Origin: Euryarchaeota archaeon UBA557
GTDB lineage: Archaea; Thermoplasmatota; Poseidoniia; Poseidoniales; Thalassarchaeaceae
Length of the DNA stretch: 64,000 nt
Direction: 5' to 3'
NCBI GenBank assembly: GCA_002503285.1
Contig: DARI01000002.1
Coordinates: 186,001-250,000, forward strand
Shown here: in pieces, positions 35,633 through 44,658 of the stretch
Position numbering within the stretch: the first letter of the stretch is position 1
Layout of the letters: every line of letters starts with the position of its first letter
Translations under genes and position numbers: made by a program
The notes under the pieces: model-generated
The model's database searches: none
What the model was told of the DNA's origin: nothing
What the model saw: the letters and a program-made list of their open reading frames with translations, nothing else

Positions 35633-37177
35633 ATGGGTGAGACTCCGCTAGGTTTTGTGATGCCAAAAACTAATGTTAGTGAACCAAAATTATCTGCTTC
35701 AGCTGTAATAAGCAGAAGTATAAATAATCATAATGAGATTTTGCTAGGGCATAGAGTTTCAGAGATGCCATCGTTCCCTGATTTTTGGTCATTTCCCGGA
35801 GGAGGAATTAGTAAAGTAGATATTAAATTTGGTGAAAATCATCCTAACTTCTTAGCCACCATGGGTGAAGACAGAATTGCTGCTATTGCTTTACTTCGTG
35901 AACTTGTTGAAGAAGTTGGATTTACTCCAAATAAAGATGGAAAAATGATTAAAATTGATCATAAAATAAGAGAAAGTATTTGTAAAGAAAAAGAGAATTG
36001 GGCAAAAAATATTGAAAATGAAGAGATACTAATAACTAAATTTGATGCTGAAGTAATATCTGAAAGAGTGACTCCTCCATTTGCACCAATCAGATTCAAA
36101 AATAAGTTTTTTCACGTAGAAATTAGTAATGTGGAATTAGAACCAACTTTTCCACCAGGTAGGTCAGAGTTTGATGAGTTTAGATGGTGGAATCCAATTT
36201 TATTATTGAATTCATGGAAAATGAATGAAATAAGATTGCCTCCCCCCATAGTTACGTTAATTAAAGACTTAGTTAATGAAATTGAAAATACAAATAATAT
36301 CAAATTTGCTTGTAAGATATTGTCAAAAAAGAGACCATCTGGATATCACAGAATAGAATTTTCTCCGGATGTAGAATGCCTACCTCTTAGGACAAAAACC
36401 TTACCACCTGCAACGCATACTAATTGCTATATTCTTGGAGAAGAGGGAGGAGATAGAGTTATTGTCGATCCTGCAGCTAAAACAAATGATTCTCTACTCG
36501 ATTTAGCAAGTAAAATTAAAGAAATTAATGATTCTGGATCCAAGATAATCGCAACAATATATACTCATCGGCATCCCGACCATATTGGCGATTTAAGTAA
36601 AATATCCAAAATTTATCAAGCACCAATTTGGATAAGTGAGGAAACAAAAAAATTTATCCCCAGTGACATGGAATCTTCAGTAGTATCTGAAGGAGATGAT
36701 TTTATACTAAATGGTCCATCTGGAAAAACATCTTGGTCGGTTATTGAAACTTCTGGACATTGCCCAGGGCACATATGCATCATAGGCGAATCTGGTATAG
36801 TCAGTGGAGATAATTGCGTTGGAGTTGGGAGTATTTTGGTCCCTTCAGGAGAAGGCAATATGGGAAAATATATAGAGGGTTTAGAAAGATTGAAAAAAAT
36901 GAAACCAAAGATGTTATTTCCCGGACACGGCCCATTGGTTGCAAATCCAGATAAATTATTAAGTAAATATATCGAACATAGGAAAAATAGGCATAACAAA
37001 ATATTCGATATCGTACGTAGTGGCCAAAATAATCTTAATAAAATCAGCCAACTTGTTTACTTGAATGAACGAGGAGTAAATTTAACATTGGCTGAAGATC
37101 AGGTTTTAGCACATCTAAAATTACTTATCGAGGAAGAAAAAATAAAAGAAGTAGATAGGCAATATTATTTGTACTGA
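35633..37177 (+). CDS. NUDIX hydrolase fused to a metallo-beta-lactamase-fold hydrolase
   Basis: A 514-residue two-enzyme fusion. Residues about 18-215 form a NUDIX domain: FPGGGISK, then after an insertion LLRELVEEVGF supplies the RE..EE.G part of the Nudix box. Residues about 240-440 form a metallo-beta-lactamase domain: THTNCYILG, IVDPAAK, YTHRHPDHIGD (the HxHxDH metal motif), ETSGHCPGHICI, SGDNCVGVGSI and LFPGHGP. The last 65 residues resemble the small helical/winged C-terminal domain of the LACTB2-like group. This arrangement occurs in bacterial and some archaeal proteins annotated as NUDIX-MBL fusions; a role in nucleotide or CoA-ester clean-up or RNA cleavage is possible. Cytosolic. 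Architecture sure, substrate unknown. Confidence 0.85.
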   Translation: MGETPLGFVMPKTNVSEPKLSASAVISRSINNHNEILLGHRVSEMPSFPDFWSFPGGGISKVDIKFGENHPNFLATMGEDRIAAIALLRELVEEVGFTPNKDGKMIKIDHKIRESICKEKENWAKNIENEEILITKFDAEVISERVTPPFAPIRFKNKFFHVEISNVELEPTFPPGRSEFDEFRWWNPILLLNSWKMNEIRLPPPIVTLIKDLVNEIENTNNIKFACKILSKKRPSGYHRIEFSPDVECLPLRTKTLPPATHTNCYILGEEGGDRVIVDPAAKTNDSLLDLASKIKEINDSGSKIIATIYTHRHPDHIGDLSKISKIYQAPIWISEETKKFIPSDMESSVVSEGDDFILNGPSGKTSWSVIETSGHCPGHICIIGESGIVSGDNCVGVGSILVPSGEGNMGKYIEGLERLKKMKPKMLFPGHGPLVANPDKLLSKYIEHRKNRHNKIFDIVRSGQNNLNKISQLVYLNERGVNLTLAEDQVLAHLKLLIEEEKIKEVDRQYYLY

Positions 37178-37192
37178 TACTTTGCAAATACT

Positions 37193-38050
37193 GTGAAAGA
37201 GGAATGGGGGGTCGTTCCTGACTTAGAAGGTTCAAAGTGCTCAGAAATTTATGTAAATGTTGAGGAAGAAGTAGCATTAAGAGTTTTAAAATGGGTTCCT
37301 TTGAATTCAATAAGTGAATCTGAAAATACTTTAGTTATGATTCCAGGATGGGGGTCGGTTTTTGAAGGATGGAGGCCACTTTTATCGGAATGGACTTCAA
37401 GAAGAACAATTCTATACATAGAAACAAGAGAGAAGAAAAGTGCTAGGATAACTAGAAAAATTACAAAAAAGGATTTTGAGATGGATGTTCATTCAAAAGA
37501 TATTTTTAAAGTTATTAATTTTTTAAAGTTAAAAAATGAAAAAATAGATTGGTTCTCTTCTTCATTGGGCTCCACAATATTACTAAATGGTTATCAAAAG
37601 GAACTAATTGGAGGAAGGTCATCAATTCTAATTGGCCCAAATATAAATTTTAGGCCTCCAATATGGGCTAATTTATTCCTAAAGTTTCCAGTACCTAGAT
37701 TTACGTATCCATTATTAACGAAAATAGTATTATTTGCAGTTGAAAAGAGAGTCAAAGAAGAAGGGCAGCGGATAAGATATCGAAGGGTGTTTAATTCTCA
37801 AGATCTTGGGAGAATGTTACTATCGGCAAAGGCAAATATAACTTATAATATGAATTTAAATTTTGAAAAAACTTTAATCCCTTGTGCGATTTTATGTGCT
37901 GAATCGGATAAATTACATGCAATAGATGGGATTCGTAGAATTAATGATTCATTGCCTAATTGTACCATGATTAATGTTCCCAGTAATCAATATACTCATG
38001 AATCTGATGTTTTGAAAGAAATTGAAGATTTCCATAATATGATAGAATAA
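37193..38050 (+). CDS. Alpha/beta-hydrolase fold protein
   Basis: A 285-residue protein starting at GTG 37193, 15 bases after the NUDIX-MBL gene and so likely cotranscribed. MIPGWGSVFEGWRPLL forms the oxyanion-hole strand, DWFSSSLGSTILL the nucleophile elbow in the form SxSxxG/S rather than GxSxG, CAILCAESDKLHAID the Asp region, and YTHESD the likely catalytic His. The elbow differs from most esterases. Neither signal peptide nor membrane helix is present, though a hydrophobic cap segment lies near 160-185. Function unknown; ester or thioester hydrolysis are likely classes. Confidence 0.68.
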   Translation: MKEEWGVVPDLEGSKCSEIYVNVEEEVALRVLKWVPLNSISESENTLVMIPGWGSVFEGWRPLLSEWTSRRTILYIETREKKSARITRKITKKDFEMDVHSKDIFKVINFLKLKNEKIDWFSSSLGSTILLNGYQKELIGGRSSILIGPNINFRPPIWANLFLKFPVPRFTYPLLTKIVLFAVEKRVKEEGQRIRYRRVFNSQDLGRMLLSAKANITYNMNLNFEKTLIPCAILCAESDKLHAIDGIRRINDSLPNCTMINVPSNQYTHESDVLKEIEDFHNMIE

Positions 38051-38106
38051 AAAAGTATTCAAGCGATTGACTGATGTATGACTTCTTATTAGGATGGGAT
38101 ATAGGT

Positions 38107-40248
38107 ATGCGCGATAAGTTCTCATCTTTCGATGTCGCGAGGATTGTAAAAGAGCTTGAATCCATGATTGGCGCTAGAATGAGAAAGGCATATCAGCCGC
38201 ATTATGAGCAGATTGTACTGAAATTGAATCGAAAGGGCCTTCCCTCAACAGATTTAGTAATCGTCAGAGGCAAGAGAATATACACATCTCAAAGAGATAG
38301 GCCGATGCCATCAAACCCTTCACAGTTTGCAATGTTAATCAGAAAGCACCTCAATAATGCTAGACTTATGGAAGTCAATCAATATGGATTTGATAGAATA
38401 ATAGAACTTGTTTTTGAAAGGGGAATAGGTGAAATTAGGATAATAATAGAATTATTTAGAGATGGTAACGTGTTATTAGTAGATAGTGCGGGAATAATTA
38501 TTCAACCACTCACTCATGTCAATTATTCAACTAGAATAATAAAAAAGGGACTAGAATATGCTACTCCGCCTGCCTCATTAAATCCTCGGAAATTAGATAG
38601 GTTTGCACTTGATCAATTATTAGATGAAAGTGAGCATGATTTGATTAGAACTCTTGCTGTTAGGGCAAATTTTGGAGCTTTATATGGAAGTATAGCATGC
38701 TCAAATGCTGATTTGGAAGAATCTATAATTTCTAATCTATTGACCATAGAAGAGAGAGATTCTTTGGAAAAATCAATAAATTTAATGGTTAATGAACTTG
38801 ATAGTAACGAGTCAGTTAAGATATGGTTAGATAGTAAAGACTCCCTGGAAAAATGGACAAATTTGGACCCCGATACAGAAGACAGAGATTTGTTAGCAGG
38901 GGCAATAATTGAAGTATGTCCAATAAATATTCCTTATTTAGAAAATAATAATATCTTTGAAATAGAATCTCTTTCCTCATGTTTTGATTTAATTTATGGG
39001 ATGCATGATGCTGCAGCATTCATCAGGCGTGAGGAAGAAAAATTAGTAAGTACGGGGAAAGGAGACGGTGAGAGAAGAGCTAAATTAACTAGAAGGTCAG
39101 AGCAGCAAAGTTTGGCAATAGGCAGATTCATACAACGTGCCACTATAAACCAAGAACTTGGAAAATCAATTCAAGATAATTGGGGCCATGTTGATGACAT
39201 TCTTGGTCAATTCAATATTGCAATTAAAAATGAAAGTTGGCAATCAATAGAGAATAAATTAAAAAACATATCTTGGATTGGTAAAATAAATCCTGCTAAA
39301 CGAACTATAGTCGCATACCTCCCAGATGAGGATGGTGATCCTGGTGCAAGCATAACTTTAGAAGTTGATAAAAATGTCCATCAAAATGCACAAAGATATT
39401 TTGAAGATGCTAGGTCGCAGAAAAATAAAGCCATAGGCGCAAAAAAGGCTTTAGAAAATACAGAATTATCTAAAAATATGGAAGAGAAAAAAGCTGCAAA
39501 AAATGCAGCTGCAGGTAGACTTAAGAGCTCAAAAAGGAATAAGAAATTTTGGTTTGAAAAATTTCGCTGGGGAATATTGGCAAATGGGAATTTAATAATT
39601 GGTGGCAATGATGCAAAAGGAAATGACAATATAGTAAAAAAACATCTAAGTTCGAATGACCTATATTTTCATGCAGACTTACACGGGGCGCCATCATGTT
39701 CACTAAAATTAAATGAAGGTTTTGAAATAAATGATTTTACTTCTGATAATATACCAGAAGGAGTGATATCCCTTAAGATAGTTCAAAATATATCTGAAGG
39801 AATTGAAGATGCACGCGAATTACCAAGTGAAACGCATCAAGAGGCAGCACAACTTGCTGTTTGTTGGTCAAGAGCATGGGGGAGCGGTAATGCTTCAGCA
39901 ACTGTATTTCATGCAAGACCAAGTCAAGTATCAAAGACTACAGAAAGTGGAGAATCTTTGGGTAGAGGATCTTTTGTTGTGAGGGGAAAACGAAATTGGT
40001 ACAAGGACATAAAGCTTGAATTGGGAATGGGAATTGGCGTAATAAATGGAGTACCATTACCCATATTAGGAACTGCAGAAACGATATCAAAGATTTTTCC
40101 TCGTTGGGCTAAAATAATTCCTAGCAAAGAAAAAAAGGAAACAATAGCAAATAAAATTGCCAAAATGACTGGCCTATCTCAAGATGATGTGCTATCCTGT
40201 TTACCTCCCGGCGGATGCTCAATACAAAATCATGGCCTGATTCCTTAA
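38107..40248 (+). CDS. NFACT-family protein (archaeal Rqc2/NEMF/RqcH homologue)
   Basis: About 713 residues from ATG 38107; an in-frame ATG at 38074 adds 11 residues not expected in the family (homologues begin close to SSFDVARIVKEL). NFACT-N is at about 1-180, helix-hairpin and coiled-coil regions about 190-500 (charged stretch KAIGAKKALENTELSKNMEE), and the NFACT-R domain from about 505 with KFRWGILANGNLIIGGNDAK and DLYFHADLHGAPSC. The family binds 50S/60S subunits with stalled peptidyl-tRNA and can recruit tRNA-Ala to add C-terminal tails. Its presence suggests ribosome rescue in this organism. The 3' end overlaps the convergent GNAT gene by 4 bases. Confidence 0.9.
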   Translation: MRDKFSSFDVARIVKELESMIGARMRKAYQPHYEQIVLKLNRKGLPSTDLVIVRGKRIYTSQRDRPMPSNPSQFAMLIRKHLNNARLMEVNQYGFDRIIELVFERGIGEIRIIIELFRDGNVLLVDSAGIIIQPLTHVNYSTRIIKKGLEYATPPASLNPRKLDRFALDQLLDESEHDLIRTLAVRANFGALYGSIACSNADLEESIISNLLTIEERDSLEKSINLMVNELDSNESVKIWLDSKDSLEKWTNLDPDTEDRDLLAGAIIEVCPINIPYLENNNIFEIESLSSCFDLIYGMHDAAAFIRREEEKLVSTGKGDGERRAKLTRRSEQQSLAIGRFIQRATINQELGKSIQDNWGHVDDILGQFNIAIKNESWQSIENKLKNISWIGKINPAKRTIVAYLPDEDGDPGASITLEVDKNVHQNAQRYFEDARSQKNKAIGAKKALENTELSKNMEEKKAAKNAAAGRLKSSKRNKKFWFEKFRWGILANGNLIIGGNDAKGNDNIVKKHLSSNDLYFHADLHGAPSCSLKLNEGFEINDFTSDNIPEGVISLKIVQNISEGIEDARELPSETHQEAAQLAVCWSRAWGSGNASATVFHARPSQVSKTTESGESLGRGSFVVRGKRNWYKDIKLELGMGIGVINGVPLPILGTAETISKIFPRWAKIIPSKEKKETIANKIAKMTGLSQDDVLSCLPPGGCSIQNHGLIP

Positions 40249-40901
40249 TTAATTTCAACAATCGTTATTGCATATAAGAAAGAATCAGTGAAATGGTCAT
40301 ATAGCCATTCCCTGTCTAAAGATTTTCCTTCTAGGCGCATTCCTAATCTATTTGCAACTTTTATACTCGGCGTATTATTAACTGCAACTTCCAATACAAA
40401 ACGATGAAAATTTAGGTCATAAAAACAATGCTTCATTAGACGTTTGCAACATTTTGTTATTATGCCATTGCCAGTATATTTTTCAGCCAGCCAATAGCCA
40501 ACTCCACAAGAGCGATTATTGTAATCAATCCAATTTAAACCTATATTTCCTACGATTTGCCCATCATATACTATTTCATAGTGAATTCCTCGTCCCTGAG
40601 AATAATCATTCAAAGTACTTTTTATGAAATTTTCTTCGTCTAGAACTGATTTAATATCATCTACCCAAGGTAACCATTTTCTGAGATGATTACGGTTATT
40701 ATCAATTAATAAAAAAAGTTCTTCTTTATGTTCAATAGTCATTTGATGTAATTCGAGATTATCATCAATCATTAAAATTGGATATGGAAGTTCATAATTA
40801 AATTTTTTTCCTATCAAAACTCTTCTCTCCCTTGTATCTGTTAGGATAGTAGATTGCATTTGTAACTTTCTAAAAAGGGGTAATACTTCAAACCGAAACA
40901 T
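40245..40901 (-). CDS. RimJ/RimL-type GNAT N-acetyltransferase
   Basis: A 218-residue GNAT protein. NRNHLRKWLPWVDD is the N-terminal signature of the RimL-type group, IVGNIGLNWID and GVGYWLAEKYTGNGIITKCC give motif A with the acetyl-CoA pyrophosphate loop (here YTGNGI), and HRFVLEVAVNNTPSIKVANRLGMRLEG is motif B, seen as HRFVLEVAVNN and KVANRLGMRLEG. The first 40 residues are not conserved, so the true start could be at residue 15 or 44. It acetylates an amino group, perhaps of a ribosomal protein or antibiotic. It is divergent from the tryptophan dioxygenase gene across a 12-base gap, leaving almost no space for two promoters, which suggests overlapping control. Confidence 0.85.
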   Translation of the reverse strand: MFRFEVLPLFRKLQMQSTILTDTRERRVLIGKKFNYELPYPILMIDDNLELHQMTIEHKEELFLLIDNNRNHLRKWLPWVDDIKSVLDEENFIKSTLNDYSQGRGIHYEIVYDGQIVGNIGLNWIDYNNRSCGVGYWLAEKYTGNGIITKCCKRLMKHCFYDLNFHRFVLEVAVNNTPSIKVANRLGMRLEGKSLDREWLYDHFTDSFLYAITIVEIN

Positions 40902-40913
40902 AATCCGATAGTC

Positions 40914-41987
40914 ATGAGTGGTAACCCGGAGAGTAAAAATTGGACTTATGGTGAGTATTTACAACTGCCTGCTTTATTAAAACTACAGGCTGAAGAAAGG
41001 GGAGTTTCGAATGATGAAATGCATTTTATCATAGTCCATCAAACTTTTGAATTGTGGTTCAAACAGATTATTACTGAGCTTATCGAAGTACGTAATATAC
41101 TTGATCAAAATAATGTTTCGGAGATTGATATTCCTCTATCCGTAGATCATTTAGGGCGAACTACAGAAATATTTAGACTAATGGCAAATCAATGGGGAGT
41201 GTTAGAAACTTTGTCTCCCCAGGGATTTTTATCATTTAGAGATGGATTGGGCACTGCTTCAGGATTTGAATCATATCAAATGAGAGAATTTGAAATACTT
41301 CTGGGATTAAAAAATGAGGATAGGTTAGGAGGAATGGATCCCATAGAAGGATTTAGGAAAGCGGCAATAAATAATGAAGAAGCTACTGTAATATTACATC
41401 GTTTAGAAGATTTGATGAGCCAAAAATCATTAGTAGATTCATTGATGGATTGGATTGAAAGGACGCCGATAATGGGATCTGTTTATGGCAGTGAAAACGA
41501 CGAAAAGAATGTTGAAAATTATGTAAATAAGCATTTGGAATCTCATAAAAAACATGGAGAGGGCCTCTATGGTAAAAATGATCCAAATACAAGAATGGTA
41601 GAAAGGATAGAGATGGGGCATAAAAGTGCGATTGATTTCCTAAAACCAGATGGTAAAGTAAGTAGAACTAGGGCTGGTTTATTATTCATAGAGTCATATC
41701 GTGAATTACCGTTGCTAACATGGCCAAGAAAATTAATCGATGCAATTGTTGAGTTAGAAGAGTCGATTGTAAAGTGGAGACATTCGCATGCTAGAATGGT
41801 TGAGAGAATAATGGGGAGAAGAGTAGGGACTGGGGGCTCAAGTGGTGTTGATTATTTAGATGAGACCAGTAAATACCGTATCTTCAAAGATTTATGGGGA
41901 GTAAGAACTATTTTGATAAAACCTCAAAATAGACCGGAATTGAAAAACTCCGAATTTTATGGTTATAATTCTGACTCGATGATTTGA
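40914..41987 (+). CDS. kynA: Tryptophan 2,3-dioxygenase
   Basis: A 357-residue all-helical heme protein. WTYGEYLQLPALL, then DEMHFIIVHQTFELWFKQII with the active-site His and aromatic wall, RLMANQWGVLETLSPQGFLSFRD split as RLMANQWGVLETL and SPQGFLSFRDGLG, and WRHSHARMVERIMGRRVGTG, where the His is the heme axial ligand, are all tryptophan dioxygenase marks. It converts L-tryptophan and O2 to N-formylkynurenine. Full length compared with other family members. No kynurenine formamidase, kynureninase or 3-hydroxyanthranilate dioxygenase is in the window. The aminophenol-type dioxygenase operon at 0.6-3 kb could act later in such a route. Thiolase follows 52 bases downstream on the same strand. 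Confidence 0.95.
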   Translation: MSGNPESKNWTYGEYLQLPALLKLQAEERGVSNDEMHFIIVHQTFELWFKQIITELIEVRNILDQNNVSEIDIPLSVDHLGRTTEIFRLMANQWGVLETLSPQGFLSFRDGLGTASGFESYQMREFEILLGLKNEDRLGGMDPIEGFRKAAINNEEATVILHRLEDLMSQKSLVDSLMDWIERTPIMGSVYGSENDEKNVENYVNKHLESHKKHGEGLYGKNDPNTRMVERIEMGHKSAIDFLKPDGKVSRTRAGLLFIESYRELPLLTWPRKLIDAIVELEESIVKWRHSHARMVERIMGRRVGTGGSSGVDYLDETSKYRIFKDLWGVRTILIKPQNRPELKNSEFYGYNSDSMI

Positions 41988-42039
41988 ATATATAATATCA
42001 ATCGTACTATTGAATACCAATGTTCTTTTCGGGCTGTTC

Positions 42040-43203
42040 ATGGAAGGAGTAAACATATGTGCATATGCAAGAACTCCTGTTGGAAAATTTCGAGGATCAT
42101 TGTCTATGTACACTGCCACGGAACTTGGAACAATGGCCATAAAAGAAATATTTAAAAGGTCAAATATTGATCCAAAAAATAATTTCATAGATCAAGTATA
42201 CATGGGCCAAGTATTGCAAGCTGGAGTAGGCCAAGCACCTGCCAGACAGGCTGCATTGAATGCAGGAATGCCGTTTCAAACACCATGTACTACAATAAAC
42301 AAAGTTTGCGGTTCAAGTTTGAAAGCTGTAATGATAGGTGCAACAGAGATTCGATCCAAGATGGCAAATCTCATTATTGCTGGAGGAATGGAGTCGATGA
42401 GCAATGCACCTTATTTTATTAGAAAACCATCTAAAGAAAGTTCATTCAATTTTTCTGATTTAGAATCAATACTATCCAATGATGGATTGAAAGATGCATA
42501 TTCCGGAGAAATGATGGGAAATACTGGTGAAACTGTTGCAAAAGATTTCAACATAACAAGAGAAAAATCTGATGAATTTGCCGTAAAATCTCATTTTCTT
42601 GCTAACAATGCATGGAATCAAGGATGGTTAAAAAGAGAATCTTTTGAAGTAAATGGCATAATTGAGGATGAAGGAATACGCCCTAGTACAAATATGGAAA
42701 AGCTTAGTAATTTGAGAACGATATTTAATATCGATGGCCAAGTAACTGCAGGAAATGCTAGTCAATTATCCGATGGTGCTTCAGCAGTATTAATTGCTTC
42801 AAATCAAGCAGTTGAAAAACATAATCTACCAGTTATGGCCAGAATAATTGACTATGTGACTTCAGGAGTTGCACCAGAAAAAGTCATGTCTGCGCCAATA
42901 TATGCAGTAGAAATGTTACTTAATAGGAATTCACTTAAAATTGAGGACATAGATATATTAGAACATAATGAGGCTTTTGCTGCTGCATCTTGTGCGGTTC
43001 AAAAAGAGTTGAAGATTCCTGAGGAAAAATTCAACCCGCATGGAGGTGCTGTTGCAATTGGACATCCATTAGGTGCCACAGGAACTAGATGTTTGATGAC
43101 ATTGGTAAACGCATTAGAAAGAACTTCCGGTAAATTAGGAATTGTAACTATTTGTCTTGGCGGAGGAAATGCTGTCGCAATGCTCATAGACAGAAATTTT
43201 TGA
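42040..43203 (+). CDS. Acetyl-CoA C-acyltransferase (thiolase)
   Basis: About 387 residues from ATG 42040 (frame open from TTG 42010, but the fold begins NICAYARTPVGKFRG). The active sites are all present: Cys in NKVCGSSLKAVM, His in EHNEAFAAAS, His in AVAIGHPLGATG, and the final Cys in CLGGGNAVA. It condenses or cleaves acetoacetyl-CoA and 3-ketoacyl-CoA, so it may serve fatty acid degradation or the mevalonate route to archaeal lipids. Archaeal mevalonate thiolases are usually of a different type with a DUF35 partner, so this bacterial-type biosynthetic thiolase favours catabolism or polyhydroxyalkanoate-like metabolism. Same direction as tryptophan dioxygenase. Confidence 0.93.
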   Translation: MEGVNICAYARTPVGKFRGSLSMYTATELGTMAIKEIFKRSNIDPKNNFIDQVYMGQVLQAGVGQAPARQAALNAGMPFQTPCTTINKVCGSSLKAVMIGATEIRSKMANLIIAGGMESMSNAPYFIRKPSKESSFNFSDLESILSNDGLKDAYSGEMMGNTGETVAKDFNITREKSDEFAVKSHFLANNAWNQGWLKRESFEVNGIIEDEGIRPSTNMEKLSNLRTIFNIDGQVTAGNASQLSDGASAVLIASNQAVEKHNLPVMARIIDYVTSGVAPEKVMSAPIYAVEMLLNRNSLKIEDIDILEHNEAFAAASCAVQKELKIPEEKFNPHGGAVAIGHPLGATGTRCLMTLVNALERTSGKLGIVTICLGGGNAVAMLIDRNF

Positions 43204-43272
43204 TAAAATATGATTATCTGAGAAAACTCACAGTCATAGCCCTTATTTGGGAGTTGTTAGTGGGTCGGTAAT

Positions 43273-43527
43273 ATGGTTAAGCCACTGAAACCCCACACAC
43301 GCTTTGAAAAAGCACGAATAATAGGTGCTAGAGCGCTTCAAATAAGCATGGGAGCCCCACTTTATGTTAGTGAAGAGGAGTTACGAGAAAGTTTTAATGA
43401 TGAGTTGGTCCAACTTTATGGCGTAGATGATGCAAAGGAAAGAGTTGTCCTCGATCCTATGAAAATTGCAACACTTGAATATGAACAAGAGAGAATCCCG
43501 ATTGATGTCGACCCTCACCTAGATTAA
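43273..43527 (+). CDS. rpoK: DNA-directed RNA polymerase subunit K (Rpo6)
   Basis: An 84-residue protein with the omega/RPB6 core [21 protein letters not shown], given here as [14 protein letters not shown] and QISMGAP, and the C-terminal [16 protein letters not shown] that packs on the largest subunits. It assists assembly of the archaeal polymerase. Residues about 31-58 are a small insertion between the core halves, somewhat longer than in 57-60-residue Rpo6 proteins. It starts a run toward ctaA and ctaB in the same direction, with short gaps. Confidence 0.92.
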   Translation: MVKPLKPHTRFEKARIIGARALQISMGAPLYVSEEELRESFNDELVQLYGVDDAKERVVLDPMKIATLEYEQERIPIDVDPHLD

Positions 43528-43566
43528 AATTAATAAAATTGAACCGGTGGCTCGGAGTGTATCTAC

Positions 43567-44622
43567 TTGATTGGTCAAATAAAAATAAAAAATTTGACTA
43601 AGTTATTAATTTTAGTAACAATTTTAGTCATCAATCTCGGAGGAGTTATTCGAATATATGATGCGGGAGAATCTTGTCCAGATTGGCCAAAATGTTTTGG
43701 AACATTAGGATTTGATATATCAGAAAATGAACAAGAAGAATGGTATAATGAAAATCCAGATGAAATAGATTCCCGAGGAAAATGGCATAGATATACAACT
43801 TTTGAAATTTTTACTGAATGGATTCATAGATTTTTAGCCGGATTTATCTTAGGCCCTCTTGTAATTCTTAATTGGGGTTTAGCAAGGTGGAAAAATAATT
43901 ATAAAAAGGAAATTCGAATATCAACTACAATATCATTAGCACTCATTATTTGGCAGGGCGCAATTGGAATGTTAACAGTAAAAATGGATAATGAACATTG
44001 GAGTGTGATATTACATTTGGGCTCCGCATTAGTATTTATGCTAAGTTTAATATGGATTTGGATGATACTAGCCAAGGAAGATAGGACTGATTGGTTCACT
44101 TTCTCTCCTAAAATATCAAATTTATGGAAAAATAAAATACTATTCATGTCTTTGTTGACATTACTTACATTATTTTCAGGTACATTGGTATCAACATCTC
44201 CTGGTGCAAATAATGGTTGTGGAGTAAATGGATTCTATCAATCATGGCCTTTATGCAATAATGAATTAATATCTTCAATTTCCAATATAGTCGAACAGTC
44301 ACAAATGATACATCGTTGGCTTGTTGCTTTAGTCGGCATAATATTACTTCGATATTCATACTTAATTTTAAAACAAAGTGATGAAGATAGTTTAATTTTG
44401 AAGAAATGGGTATTGATATCTACAGGAATTTATTTACTAAATATACTGCTTGGAGGATTATATATAATTTCTTGGACACCTGATGGTTATTTCATAGAAG
44501 TATTATCATTAATACATCTCCTTTTGGCATCAGGTTCATTTTTATTAATTGCAACAGCATACATAGGTTTTTTAATACCTCAATCGAATGTTAAATATGA
44601 TATCATCATACCTGAAGACTAA
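43567..44622 (+). CDS. ctaA: Heme A synthase CtaA/Cox15
   Basis: A 351-residue membrane protein starting at TTG 43567; no Met occurs before the first conserved region. NLGGVIRIYDAGESCPDWPKCFG, seen as GGVIRIYDAGES and CPDWPKCFG, is the CtaA N-terminal signature with the redox Cys pair. Heme-ligand His residues are seen in EWIHRFLAG, LHLGSALVF, IHRWLVALVG and LIHLLLASG. About eight membrane helices. It oxidises the C8 methyl of heme O to formyl, giving heme A for an aa3-type oxidase. An insertion between helix 1 and 2 (SENEQEEWYNENPDE) lies outside. It precedes ctaB, with which it acts. Confidence 0.92.
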   Translation: MIGQIKIKNLTKLLILVTILVINLGGVIRIYDAGESCPDWPKCFGTLGFDISENEQEEWYNENPDEIDSRGKWHRYTTFEIFTEWIHRFLAGFILGPLVILNWGLARWKNNYKKEIRISTTISLALIIWQGAIGMLTVKMDNEHWSVILHLGSALVFMLSLIWIWMILAKEDRTDWFTFSPKISNLWKNKILFMSLLTLLTLFSGTLVSTSPGANNGCGVNGFYQSWPLCNNELISSISNIVEQSQMIHRWLVALVGIILLRYSYLILKQSDEDSLILKKWVLISTGIYLLNILLGGLYIISWTPDGYFIEVLSLIHLLLASGSFLLIATAYIGFLIPQSNVKYDIIIPED

Positions 44623-44646
44623 AGGTAAAATGTTACAGGTAGGAAT

Positions 44647-44651
44647 GGAGG
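44647..44651 (+). promoter_or_regulatory. Ribosome-binding site of ctaB
   Basis: GGAGG lies 7 bases before a GTG at 44659. It favours that start over TTG 44653 and over ATG 44665 for ctaB. Confidence 0.5.
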
Positions 44652-44658
44652 GTTGTGC

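Noticed and set aside
40914..43203. Tryptophan dioxygenase and thiolase read as a complete kynurenine operon
   Set aside because: No formamidase, kynureninase or monooxygenase gene is adjacent; only same-strand proximity is seen.
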